NCBI GenBank assembly: GCA_013043005.1
Contig: JABDOZ010000010.1
Coordinates: 1-38,368, forward strand
DNA: 38,368 bases
Direction of reading: 5' to 3'
Origin: Flavobacteriaceae bacterium
GTDB lineage: Bacteria; Bacteroidota; Bacteroidia; Flavobacteriales; Flavobacteriaceae
Below the pieces are notes generated by a model. It was not told the DNA's origin, did no database searches, and worked only from the letters and a program-made list of their open reading frames with translations. How positions within the stretch are numbered: position 1 is the first letter of the stretch; each line of letters starts with the position of its first letter. The position numbers and the translations under genes are program-made. Below are positions 10,153 through 19,818 of this stretch, piece after piece.

Positions 10153-11280
10153 TCATTCTAAAACATGAATATTCTTCTCTCTGCAGATGGTTTTAAGTTC
10201 TTCCGGCCAAACGGAAACAGTCACTTCCCCTAAATGAGCCGTTCTTAGCAGATACATGTAGGTTCGGGCTTGTCCGATGCCTCCACCAATACTTAAAGGA
10301 ATTTCATCATTCAAGATAGCCTGATGATAAGGTAATTCGAGAAAATCCAATTGATCCGTCAATTCCAATTGAGCTTTTAGTGAATCTTTTGTGACTCTAA
10401 CTCCCATAGAAGTTAATTCATGTCGTCTTTGAGTTACCGGATTCCATACTAAAATATCACCATTTAGACCATACATCTGTTCGCCATTTTTAGTGATCGT
10501 TGGCGTGATCCAGTCATCATAATCTGCAGCACGCATTTCATGGGGATACCCATCTTTAAGCACAGATCCAATGCCGATTATAAATACAGCAGGATATTTT
10601 TTAATAAGTCTGGTTTCTCTTTCTTTCCTAGGAAGATCCGGGTACATGGCCAGAATTTCTTCTGCATGGAAGAATTTTAGTTCTTTCGGGAAATCTGGGA
10701 ATCTTGGATCATTCAATTCCGGGAATTTCTCTTTTACCATCATTCCGGCGCCATGAATGACTTTCCATATCTTTTTAACGGTATCTATTAAATAATCCAG
10801 ATTTCTGTCCTTTTCTGTGATTCGTTTTTCCCAATCCCATTGGTCTACATAAGACGAATGATCATGATCCAGGAAATAATCCTTTCTTACGGCTCTCATG
10901 TCTGTATTGATGCCTTGACCTACTTCACATTCAAACTGTGCCAATGCCATTCGTTTCCATTTGGTTGCTGCCTGCACCACTTGTGCCTGAATACGTTTTT
11001 TAAGTCCGAGTCCTGCGGGGAAATCAATAGGTGTTCTGGATCCATCTCTATCCAAATAATCGTTTACACCGCTGTCTTTACTTACAATTAATGGCACCTG
11101 AACCATTTGAAGATTGAGGGCTTCAGCCATACCTTTTTCAATATAATTTTTTATCATGTAAAGGGCTTCCATTCTCCTAAGAGGAGATTGAATTGCCTGG
11201 TAATTGTCTGGTAGGATCTCTTTTACTTTCTTGTAAGTACTAATTCCCGGTCCTGCCAGATCTGATTTTTTGTCGTACAT
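10153..11280 (-). CDS. asnA: Aspartate--ammonia ligase (asparagine synthetase A)
   Basis: 375 aa; 'LNLQMVQVPLIVSKDSGVNDYLDRDGSRTPIDF', 'ALAQFECEVGQGINTDMRAVRKD', 'DHDHSSYVDQWDWEK', 'SIGGGIGQARTYMYLLR' are AnsA-type class II-like synthetase motifs. Confidence 0.96.
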   Translation of the reverse strand: MYDKKSDLAGPGISTYKKVKEILPDNYQAIQSPLRRMEALYMIKNYIEKGMAEALNLQMVQVPLIVSKDSGVNDYLDRDGSRTPIDFPAGLGLKKRIQAQVVQAATKWKRMALAQFECEVGQGINTDMRAVRKDYFLDHDHSSYVDQWDWEKRITEKDRNLDYLIDTVKKIWKVIHGAGMMVKEKFPELNDPRFPDFPKELKFFHAEEILAMYPDLPRKERETRLIKKYPAVFIIGIGSVLKDGYPHEMRAADYDDWITPTITKNGEQMYGLNGDILVWNPVTQRRHELTSMGVRVTKDSLKAQLELTDQLDFLELPYHQAILNDEIPLSIGGGIGQARTYMYLLRTAHLGEVTVSVWPEELKTICREKNIHVLE

Positions 11281-11894
11281 ATTTTCGGATTTTATATAAA
11301 TTTGATTCTTCTTTTTTATGTGAAATAAATTTCTTCAAAAAGTAAATTAAAAACTATGATAAAAGTCAGTCTATAAGGATGTTAGTAAATAATAGGATAA
11401 TTTATTGAATAATCACAAATAGATTCTTTTCATCCAAAAATTATGAAAAAAGATATAAAACCTGTACAAAATTAACCCTATTAATAGGATATATTAATTG
11501 ACTAAAATATAGTTGTTGAATTCTTGAAAATTTTGTTAAGAGATCAAATCTGATGTGCAATAGCGATCTCCTTTGTCAAAAATTGTCACTTTAATAGAAT
11601 GCTTATAATTCTTAAAGATTTAGGGCAGTAAAACAGATCTTCTACTACTTATTGCCCCAAAATACTTAACTCTTTAGTTCTGCTTTAATTTTGATTGTTG
11701 CTAATTTAAGCAGGCAATTGATATGAAAAAGCCTTTCGTGCCATTTTGTGAGTTGAAAACATTTGTACTTAAGGTATAAATCCTGTATTTAATGCAATTT
11801 TAACAGTCCTAGTTCATTGATTGAGACATAATTAATTACAATAATTTGTTTTAAAATTTAAAATAATAGCTTTAATTTGTGACAAATTAGTATC

Positions 11895-12386
11895 ATGAAA
11901 AAGTTAAACACCCATTATTTTATACTTAGCCTGATATTTCTAATGGTTTTTTCATTGAGTTGCAGTGAAGATGACACCATTGGCAACAGGGGTCCGGAGG
12001 ATAGTTTTTTAGGTAAGAACGAGAAAATTGCATTTGAGGATAGAGATGATTTTATCTATAGATTTTTGAATAATACCACCAATCCTTTTGAACAATTTAA
12101 TATTGTGAATGAACCTGTGCAATGCTTTATGAATTACAGAAATTTTACAGAAGCACCTTTCTGGTATGAAAACTATGAGTTAATTGAAAATAGTGCGAAT
12201 ACACTTAAAATTCGCTATAGGGATATACAGGATGGCATTAATGCTGTTGATGTCACTATGGAATTCACCATTATAAGTGCCGGAAAAATAAATCTGAGAT
12301 GGAACGAATCCGAAGCAGCCGAAGATAACTGGATATTAAATCGAACAGGTCTGGCCTATACAGATTATGAACATGACTGTAATTAG
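11895..12386 (+). CDS. Putative lipoprotein
   Basis: 163 aa; N-terminal hydrophobic stretch then lipobox-like 'VFSLSCSEDD' (Cys at +1). Confidence 0.75.
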   Translation: MKKLNTHYFILSLIFLMVFSLSCSEDDTIGNRGPEDSFLGKNEKIAFEDRDDFIYRFLNNTTNPFEQFNIVNEPVQCFMNYRNFTEAPFWYENYELIENSANTLKIRYRDIQDGINAVDVTMEFTIISAGKINLRWNESEAAEDNWILNRTGLAYTDYEHDCN

Positions 12387-12449
12387 TATGCAGATAATAT
12401 TTTTAAGGAAATAATTGAAATTTAAGCCCTTTTATACCAAACTTTAATT

Positions 12450-13250
12450 ATGGAAGAAACTAAAAAAATCTCAAAAAAAGACATTAAAAAAGACTATGAA
12501 CAAGCTCTTGAAGACTTGCATAACGAACTCGTTCATCTTCAGGAATGGGTAAAGAATCAAGGCTTAAAAGTGGTCATCATTTTTGAAGGACGTGATGCTT
12601 CAGGTAAGGGAGGTACGATCAAACGTTTTACAGAGCCACTAAACCCAAGGGTCTGTCGAGTGGTAGCTTTAGGTGTTCCTACAGAAAAGGAAAAAACACA
12701 ATGGTATTTTCAAAGATATGTTCAACATTTGCCAGCTGCAGGGGAAATAGTTGTATTTGACAGAAGCTGGTACAACAGGGCTGGAGTTGAAAAGGTCATG
12801 GGCTTCTGTACCAATAAACAATACGAAGAGTTTTTACGTTCTTGTCCGGAATTTGAGCGTATGCTTGTAAGATCAGGAATCATTGTATTAAAATACTGGT
12901 TTTCTGTAAGTGATGAAGAGCAGGAGAAACGTTTTAAAGAGCGCATTAAAAATCCAATGAAACGATGGAAATTCAGTCCGATGGACCTTGAATCACGATC
13001 CAGGTGGTTAGAATACTCGAAAGCTAAGGACGATATGTTTGCACATACAGATACCAAACAAGTGCCTTGGTATGTTGTGAATGCAGATAATAAGAAAAAA
13101 GCTCGATTGAATTGCATTAGTCATATCATTAGTAAAATTCCGTATGAACCGATGAACTTTGAGCCAGTCATACTTCCGGAATTACCGAAACACGAAGGTT
13201 ATGTGAGGCCACCTTTGAATTATCAGACATTTGTACCGGAAAAGTATTAG
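12450..13250 (+). CDS. ppk2: Polyphosphate kinase 2 family protein
   Basis: 266 aa; Walker A 'EGRDASGKGGTIKRF', Walker B/lid 'FDRSWYNRAGVEKVMGFC', 'MDLESRSRWLEYSKAKDDMFAHTD'. Confidence 0.96.
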   Translation: MEETKKISKKDIKKDYEQALEDLHNELVHLQEWVKNQGLKVVIIFEGRDASGKGGTIKRFTEPLNPRVCRVVALGVPTEKEKTQWYFQRYVQHLPAAGEIVVFDRSWYNRAGVEKVMGFCTNKQYEEFLRSCPEFERMLVRSGIIVLKYWFSVSDEEQEKRFKERIKNPMKRWKFSPMDLESRSRWLEYSKAKDDMFAHTDTKQVPWYVVNADNKKKARLNCISHIISKIPYEPMNFEPVILPELPKHEGYVRPPLNYQTFVPEKY

Positions 13251-13330
13251 ACACAACCTTTATCGGGTTTCCTTTATTTTTATATTAGTTGGGATATACC
13301 TTAATTTATGTTGATAGTTATTTTCTGAGT

Positions 13331-14503
13331 TTAGTGTCTTAAAATTACTTTCACAACTTCTTTCTGGCTTTGAAAATAGTATACATCTTTAGATTGGAGA
13401 TCTTTATAGACCCTTAAGTTTTCCACATATAGAAATGCTCGGTACAGATAGCTGTATATTATCCGTTTTAAATAGAAGTATTTATTATTTCCACGAAAAT
13501 CAATGGCCTCAAGTGATTTTTTATCCGGTAATTTACTTTGTACTTCCAGTTGATAGTTCTTGATTTTAATAGAATTATCTTTTCTTTTCAACCAGCCTAA
13601 AGTCTTGTAGTAATAAGTATTGATATTTTTGTTGCGTAAGAATTGAAGTATCTGTAATTTCTTTGCAAGCCAGATCGCTTTCATTTTTGATCTGATATCT
13701 GAAGTGTCGTAAAACAGGTGATATTCAAATTCATATTCTGTATTTGCCCATCTTTTTTTATAGGCTACATTACCTTTGGAAAAATCTACAATTTTAACAT
13801 GATTTTTGATCAACCAATCCAGTAATATCATCCAATTGGTATGACCCAATCTGAATTTGGAATAATCAATATCATAGGTAGTTATAAATAAAAACACTGT
13901 ATTCTTTAAATGCATGTTCAAGCTAATATTAATTGGAGTTCGGTCATTATAAATGACAACTAAAGAAGCTTGTTTATTCAATATCATATTATAAACCTTT
14001 TCAGTATAAAGATCCCAATGCCTTAAATTCCGGTTATTGATGCCTTTTTCAAGAGACCTCAATTTCAACATGTCATAAAAGCGTGTGAAAAGCTCATCAT
14101 AATGTTGCTTGTCTATTCCTCCATAATATATTTTATGAGAAATGTTAAAACACAACTCTAATCGTTTCTTTGCAGATCGCAATAATTGGCGACTACTTTT
14201 ACTAAACCTTTCCTTTAAACAGGTATCCAGATCGCAGTATTTACTCAGATCGATGCAATATCCTTTATGCTGAAGAATTGATTTGAATCCAACCTCAGCC
14301 TTTAGATTCTTTTTACAGACGGATAAGAATGAGGGTACATCATATACTAAATGGATTACATTTCTAAGATCAGGAACAATAAGGGATTCTGCATTCAATA
14401 GGGCGGTACCTTCAATATTTTCAGATGCAGCGCTATAAAAAGCCGGTAGCTTTTTATTAAAGGCTATTTCATACATAAAATCTATTTTCTTAATCTGGGT
14501 CAT
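13331..14503 (-). CDS. BioF2-like / Acetyltransf_6-type GNAT acyltransferase, paralogue A
   Basis: 390 aa; motifs KKRLELCFNIS, YDIDYSKFRLGH, VDFSKGNVAYKKRW shared with the next two ORFs. Confidence 0.75.
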   Translation of the reverse strand: MTQIKKIDFMYEIAFNKKLPAFYSAASENIEGTALLNAESLIVPDLRNVIHLVYDVPSFLSVCKKNLKAEVGFKSILQHKGYCIDLSKYCDLDTCLKERFSKSSRQLLRSAKKRLELCFNISHKIYYGGIDKQHYDELFTRFYDMLKLRSLEKGINNRNLRHWDLYTEKVYNMILNKQASLVVIYNDRTPINISLNMHLKNTVFLFITTYDIDYSKFRLGHTNWMILLDWLIKNHVKIVDFSKGNVAYKKRWANTEYEFEYHLFYDTSDIRSKMKAIWLAKKLQILQFLRNKNINTYYYKTLGWLKRKDNSIKIKNYQLEVQSKLPDKKSLEAIDFRGNNKYFYLKRIIYSYLYRAFLYVENLRVYKDLQSKDVYYFQSQKEVVKVILRH

Positions 14504-14521
14504 TCTGAATTTGAATCGTTA

Positions 14522-15715
14522 TTAAATATGATCAACAATTACTTTTATTTTTGATTTAGTACCCATTATAATATAGTATTTTTCAAGGTTATTGATTTCA
14601 AATACTCCGACTTCTTCGGTTTTTGCAAAATTTAGATATTGGAAGTCATAAAGCGGTTTTCTCAAAAACGCATATTGCTTTTGTGCAATATCAATTTTAG
14701 TCATCGAATCATTTAATGGCAAAGATTCAATGACTTCTGACTTTATATTAAATTCTATTCTTTTTTTGTGTGATTGAAAATAGTTTTTTAAGGTCTTTCT
14801 ACAGTTTAAAAGTGATTTGGTTATTTTTTTCTTTTTTAAATAATCCTTTATGCGATATAAATTAATTAGTAATTGCACATAGGCTGATTTAAAAAGGAGA
14901 TTGTTTTTATAAATAAAATGATGTTCGTACGGGCGAATGCTATTACACCAAAATAGTTTATGGGAAACTTCACCCCACATTAGATCAAAGATTTTAAAAT
15001 TATTTTTAAAACACCAATCAATCTTTTTCAAATTAGCAAGTTGTCCAATTCCAAATTTAGAATAATCAATGTCATATGAGGATATCAGGCTTTGCATGAT
15101 ATTTTGAAAATGATAACTTAGTCCTATACTTATTGGTTTTTCTCCATCATAAATAACAAAAAAAGAGGCTCTCTTTTCTAAGATGAGTTGGTAAGTATGC
15201 TCTATAAGATAGGACCAATGATCCTGCAAATAAAAAACATCTTGACGTTGATCGAATCTTCTGTTAATTAATAATTCTAAATGTTTAAATAAATAGTCGT
15301 AGTGATCTCTGGAAATGGCTCCGTAATGAAATCTGTAAGTGATCGGAAAGCACGTTTCTAATCTTCGCGTTTTTGATCTTAATTGTTTTCTTTGTTTAGA
15401 ATTCATGATGCCTTTCAAATAAGATTCGATATCGGCATATCCTTCAAGATTAACCATAAAATCATCAATTCTATAAAACTTTATATGCTTGTAGCTTGAT
15501 GAATTATCAGAGAGTTTTACATCAAAATAAGGAGGTACAAATTTAATTTCATGTAATTCATTTCCAACAGAGCTAATAGTAACATGATTGATATTTATGA
15601 TTTCTGAATTATCAATTTTGTTAAAAACAGAACCCAAAAATGGGTTGATCTTTTTATTTTGAAAGAAATCAAATGTGAAGTTATATTGTAAACGTCTAAA
15701 ATGGTTTAATAACAT
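14522..15715 (-). CDS. BioF2-like / Acetyltransf_6-type GNAT acyltransferase, paralogue B (diverged motif)
   Basis: 397 aa; TRRLETCFPIT, YDIDYSKFGIGQ; FDFSKG position reads FDLMWGEVSHKLFW. Confidence 0.72.
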   Translation of the reverse strand: MLLNHFRRLQYNFTFDFFQNKKINPFLGSVFNKIDNSEIININHVTISSVGNELHEIKFVPPYFDVKLSDNSSSYKHIKFYRIDDFMVNLEGYADIESYLKGIMNSKQRKQLRSKTRRLETCFPITYRFHYGAISRDHYDYLFKHLELLINRRFDQRQDVFYLQDHWSYLIEHTYQLILEKRASFFVIYDGEKPISIGLSYHFQNIMQSLISSYDIDYSKFGIGQLANLKKIDWCFKNNFKIFDLMWGEVSHKLFWCNSIRPYEHHFIYKNNLLFKSAYVQLLINLYRIKDYLKKKKITKSLLNCRKTLKNYFQSHKKRIEFNIKSEVIESLPLNDSMTKIDIAQKQYAFLRKPLYDFQYLNFAKTEEVGVFEINNLEKYYIIMGTKSKIKVIVDHI

Positions 15716-15720
15716 AATTT

Positions 15721-16977
15721 CTATTTATTAACAACCAACATTCTATTGACTTTTTTCCCTTTTAAGATATAATTGGATTGATCATTTTTTAATTGAAATA
15801 TATCAAGGTCTTTTAGCTTTTCTCTATTGAGGAACAAAAATTCGTTGGCCGCTGGTTTTAAGGCGCTTAGCCCATCTGATGGAAAATCAATTTTTAACAA
15901 ATCACGTTCTTTATATGGTTGTGTGATTTCTTCAAATCTGAATTCAGGAATGGATTTAATTCGTTTAGTCTCATTTTTGAACCAATAAGTCAATTTATGT
16001 AATATTAAGTTTACTTTTCTGTCTCTTAAAAACTGCTTGAATAAGAAGAAATTTAAAATTACAAAAGCTGTAATTTTAGATCTTAAGGAAGTTGTGTTAT
16101 AATAAACATGGTAGTCAAAGTCATAGCATTTATCCTTCCAATGTGTTTTATAATCAAAATGACCTTTAGAAAAATCAAAAACCTGAATGCTATTTTTAAA
16201 ACACCAGGAAAACAGATTAAGCAAGGCAACTTTACCAAGATGGAATTTAGAATAATCCGTATCAAAAACAGTGATAGCATGAAATAGAATATTATCTGAT
16301 AAATAGTTAAATGTTATTGCTATTGGGTTAGAATTTTCAAAAACAACAAATAATGCAGCTTTCTTCTCTAGAATCATAGGATAGGCAACATCATGATAAA
16401 AAGCCCATTCATTTGGATTAAGATTATTATTAGTTATTTGTTTATCTGTAAATCTTTTTTCAAGCAGTGTTTTGAATTTTTCAAATATGAATTCATAATT
16501 TTCTTTGGTTATATCACCATGAAACATTTTGTATGATATGTCAAAGCATAATTCCAACCGTCTTTCATACCTCTTAAATTTGGATCTTGTTTTATTACTG
16601 AAAATGGACTGTATATAATCCTGAAGATCACTATATTTTTTCAGGTTTACTAAATATCCGGGATATTGTTTTATTCTATGAATGTTTAATCGATATGGCA
16701 AATCTGAGGTGTCAATATCAAAGTAATCGGGAACATCATAGATCAGGATAACAGAATTTTTTAAATTTTCGATTTCTGTTTTCTTTAGTTTATACGAAAT
16801 TCCTTTTGTAAGATTTCGTCCTACATTTATATAAATTGGAAGTTTAGAAGACCGATAAAATCGCAGACCTTTTATAAAATTAAATTTAAAAACAGGTTTT
16901 TCTTTGTTAAACTGATTTAACCATTTTGTCGAAAAAATATCAGACACAAAGGGATTTTGTTTAATCTGCACGGGCAA
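15721..16977 (-). CDS. BioF2-like / Acetyltransf_6-type GNAT acyltransferase, paralogue C
   Basis: 418 aa; ERRLELCFDIS, FDTDYSKFHLGK, FDFSKGHFDYKTHW. Confidence 0.75.
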   Translation of the reverse strand: MPVQIKQNPFVSDIFSTKWLNQFNKEKPVFKFNFIKGLRFYRSSKLPIYINVGRNLTKGISYKLKKTEIENLKNSVILIYDVPDYFDIDTSDLPYRLNIHRIKQYPGYLVNLKKYSDLQDYIQSIFSNKTRSKFKRYERRLELCFDISYKMFHGDITKENYEFIFEKFKTLLEKRFTDKQITNNNLNPNEWAFYHDVAYPMILEKKAALFVVFENSNPIAITFNYLSDNILFHAITVFDTDYSKFHLGKVALLNLFSWCFKNSIQVFDFSKGHFDYKTHWKDKCYDFDYHVYYNTTSLRSKITAFVILNFFLFKQFLRDRKVNLILHKLTYWFKNETKRIKSIPEFRFEEITQPYKERDLLKIDFPSDGLSALKPAANEFLFLNREKLKDLDIFQLKNDQSNYILKGKKVNRMLVVNK

Positions 16978-18022
16978 CTAAATTGTTAACATTAGATCTG
17001 TATTCAGGGAAAAAAGAAGTTTCAATCTTACCTTGTTTTTTAACCAGATCATTGTACACAGTCTGATTTACGATCAAGTTCCATGTATTAAAATCTTTGA
17101 AGTCCTTAGAAAATGAGGATTTGAATCTAAATAAAGAATCCTTTGAATTGCCACCTATTCCTCCACCCAGGTTATAGAATTGCAAGCCTCTTTCTGTAGC
17201 TTCAATTCGCATCTCATCTATCAGCAATTTAGTAGGTGTTAAATGTGAAAATTCGAATCTGGTACCAGATAAATGATATTGTACTATATTGTTGGTGGTT
17301 ACAAATAAACTACCTGCTACAGTTTCACCAGATCTAATATCTATCACTAATAGAATTTCTGCATCAAATTGATCACTATTCAATAATGCAGTAAAATAAT
17401 CTTCATCAAAATAAAAATACTCATCAGCATTCAATCGTCTCATATTATTATGATAGATATCTATAAATTCTTTCAATTCCTCTTTAGATTCTAATTTTTT
17501 TACAATACAATTTCTTCTGGATTTGTTAATATATGTTCTAAGCCTTTCCTGATAATTCCTTTTTTGGATATTTAAGTTTAATTTTAAATCTATGTTTACG
17601 ACTTTCCCATGATTAATGATGTCACCATAATTTTTTAATAGGATCTTTTGGTTATCAATATAGGGATTCAGCCTCGTAAAAACTGAAATAATATTATTAT
17701 CCTCAAAGAAGAGACGCAATTTTTCAATAAAAAATGTGTTATCAAAATTCGAATTAATGTTTCGTGAGATGGGCCCTGAATATCCGTAGACTGAGGTAGC
17801 ATCAAAATAGTCTGAGTTCGCAATTTTTCGTATCAGAAAAGGCATGGCAATACAAGTATTTCCTTTTGAATATTTAAGTAAAACCGGATAGGCATCTTCA
17901 GTCTGCTCAATTATATGATATTCATAGGTATGATAGAAATCATAAACACCTATGGCGTCCAGAGTTTTACCCCATTGGTCTCCAGAAGTAATTACTTCTA
18001 TATTTATGTTGTCTAATCTCAT
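16961..18022 (-). CDS. FemAB/GNAT-like acyl- or aminoacyl-transferase
   Basis: 353 aa; 'YDFYHTYEYHIIEQ', 'SVYGYSGPIS', 'YHLSGTRFEFSHLTPTKLLIDEMRIEATERGLQFYNLGGGIGGNSKDSLFRFKSSFSKDF' typical of FemAB-like GNAT proteins; overlaps the next gene by 17 bp. Confidence 0.8.
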   Translation of the reverse strand: MRLDNINIEVITSGDQWGKTLDAIGVYDFYHTYEYHIIEQTEDAYPVLLKYSKGNTCIAMPFLIRKIANSDYFDATSVYGYSGPISRNINSNFDNTFFIEKLRLFFEDNNIISVFTRLNPYIDNQKILLKNYGDIINHGKVVNIDLKLNLNIQKRNYQERLRTYINKSRRNCIVKKLESKEELKEFIDIYHNNMRRLNADEYFYFDEDYFTALLNSDQFDAEILLVIDIRSGETVAGSLFVTTNNIVQYHLSGTRFEFSHLTPTKLLIDEMRIEATERGLQFYNLGGGIGGNSKDSLFRFKSSFSKDFKDFNTWNLIVNQTVYNDLVKKQGKIETSFFPEYRSNVNNLVARAD

Positions 18023-18076
18023 AGATCCATTTCGTTTACCATTATATTTTTTTGGTAATTCATCTTTTGTTAGTAA

Positions 18077-18721
18077 TTAATTATAATCTTTAAGTTTAAA
18101 ATTCCAATGGATTTTTTTAAACAAAACAATACTTAAATATAAGGTTAGATGCTTTGAATTCAATTTCCTTTTAAATTTAATTGATGATTTATTAAAATAA
18201 TTAGTAATACTGTATTTCACATCTTTTCCCTTTTCTCTGAGTAATTGATAACTTTTATAACGCAAATACGGAGCTAAATTCTTGCCTCTGTATTCGTGAA
18301 AGGTCCACATATTTAAAAGGTAAGCCTCGTTATCCTTGAGTTTAAACAGTCTCTTATTGTATGTAAAGTCATTTAATTCAATGAATGTATAGGCTGCTAT
18401 GGTATTATTATTTTTAAGACCTACACATAACTGACCATTTTTAAAACCTTTAATTAATTCATTTCCTAATCTCTTTGGTACTTTACTGGCAATCAGACCT
18501 ACTTCTTCCTTAGTTAAATACTTGACCTTGAAATCTTCAGGATTACATATAATCGGGGGTTCATTACATGGAGTGTACTCCTCCTGAACCCAATAATAAG
18601 GGAGGACATTTATACCAATGCGCACCAATCTATTCCGAATACCTAAAAGCAGTAAACCATTATTTATGATATTCCAAAATCGTTTGGTTGCCGAAATTGT
18701 ATGACCTTGAGTTACTGCCAT
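18077..18721 (-). CDS. GNAT-like acetyltransferase
   Basis: 214 aa; 'AYLLNMWTFHEYRGKNLAPYLRYKSYQLLREKG' resembles the GNAT acetyl-CoA binding region (xxYRGKxxAxxL). Confidence 0.65.
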   Translation of the reverse strand: MAVTQGHTISATKRFWNIINNGLLLLGIRNRLVRIGINVLPYYWVQEEYTPCNEPPIICNPEDFKVKYLTKEEVGLIASKVPKRLGNELIKGFKNGQLCVGLKNNNTIAAYTFIELNDFTYNKRLFKLKDNEAYLLNMWTFHEYRGKNLAPYLRYKSYQLLREKGKDVKYSITNYFNKSSIKFKRKLNSKHLTLYLSIVLFKKIHWNFKLKDYN

Positions 18722-18726
18722 CGATT

Positions 18727-19611
18727 TTAATTAAAAACCTTAATTTTGTCTTTACGACCATAGACTCCATTTCCAGGTTCCAGTTGCATCTTTTCCCTGA
18801 ACTCAGCAGCAGACAGTAATTCTCTTCCATTGGCTTTAGCAATGGTATGAATTCGGTTTAACAGATCTTCATTGGTTGCTAACTGTGTTCGTTTGTTGTC
18901 ATACCAAATATTATCTTCCAGACCAATTCGAACACCGCCTCCAATGGCTAAAGACAACGAATTCATAGTAAGCTGTGCGTTACCAATTCCGGCAAGACTC
19001 CATAACGAATTATCAGGCAGATCATTAATCATAACGCCCGCATGAAGTAAATTGGCTTGAGCACAAGCGATATTCCCCAGTAAAAGATTAAAGTAATAAG
19101 GTGGTTCAATTAACTTTTTTTTGATGAGATATTTGGCAAAATTGATCATGCCTATATCAAAGGCTTCCAGTTCAGGAACGATACCCTTGTCCTTCATGAT
19201 GGTTGCCAGGTCACAAATCATATTAGGAGTATTGACACTAGCAATTCTATTGAAATTCAAAGAACTTAATGTTAGGCTTCCCATATCTGGTTTCAACCCA
19301 TCCTCTAACAAAAGTGGGTCAGCTCGCTGCAATAATTCTTTAAAGGTTCGTCCACTTAAGGATGCACAAATAACAAGTTGTGGTGCATATTTTCGTATAC
19401 CTTTAATGATATTAGCATATATGGATTTATCATAGGTTGGGACACTAGTTTTTGGATCTCTTGCATGCAAATGGACCATAGTAATGCCAATTTCTGATGC
19501 ACGATGAACATCTTCCACTATTTCAGATACACTCAAAGGAACATGTGATGTCATTTCCTTTGTCGGGATCATACCAGTTGGAGTAAAGTTTAAGATAAAT
19601 TTTTCAGACAT
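18727..19611 (-). CDS. BKACE family protein (beta-keto acid cleavage enzyme, DUF849; 3-keto-5-aminohexanoate cleavage-like)
   Basis: 294 aa; 'TPTGMIPTKEMTSHVPLSVSEIVEDVHRASEIGITMVHLHARDPKT', 'DNSLWSLAGIGNAQLTMNSLSLAIGGGVRIGLEDNIWYD' are strong BKACE motifs. Confidence 0.92.
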   Translation of the reverse strand: MSEKFILNFTPTGMIPTKEMTSHVPLSVSEIVEDVHRASEIGITMVHLHARDPKTSVPTYDKSIYANIIKGIRKYAPQLVICASLSGRTFKELLQRADPLLLEDGLKPDMGSLTLSSLNFNRIASVNTPNMICDLATIMKDKGIVPELEAFDIGMINFAKYLIKKKLIEPPYYFNLLLGNIACAQANLLHAGVMINDLPDNSLWSLAGIGNAQLTMNSLSLAIGGGVRIGLEDNIWYDNKRTQLATNEDLLNRIHTIAKANGRELLSAAEFREKMQLEPGNGVYGRKDKIKVFN

Positions 19612-19818
19612 AAATTTAATAATTCAAGCATGGTTAGAAGTTTACAGGTGATTACTTGGGATAGCTTGCTATTAATAAATTTATTGGTACAATTTACATT
19701 ATTTTCTTTCAAAAAATAAATTTGAAGTATTTTTTTCGTTCATTGTTTAAATTACACATACCAAGTGTAATGAAGCTGTATATTTTAATATTATTATTTA
19801 CATTTGAACGGTTATTGT

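Noticed and set aside
12722-13117. 131-aa antisense ORF in ppk2
   Set aside because: Lies fully within a confidently identified PPK2 gene; composition not protein-like.
18660-18842. 60-aa ORF spanning the BKACE/GNAT junction
   Set aside because: Overlaps both well-supported genes in another frame.
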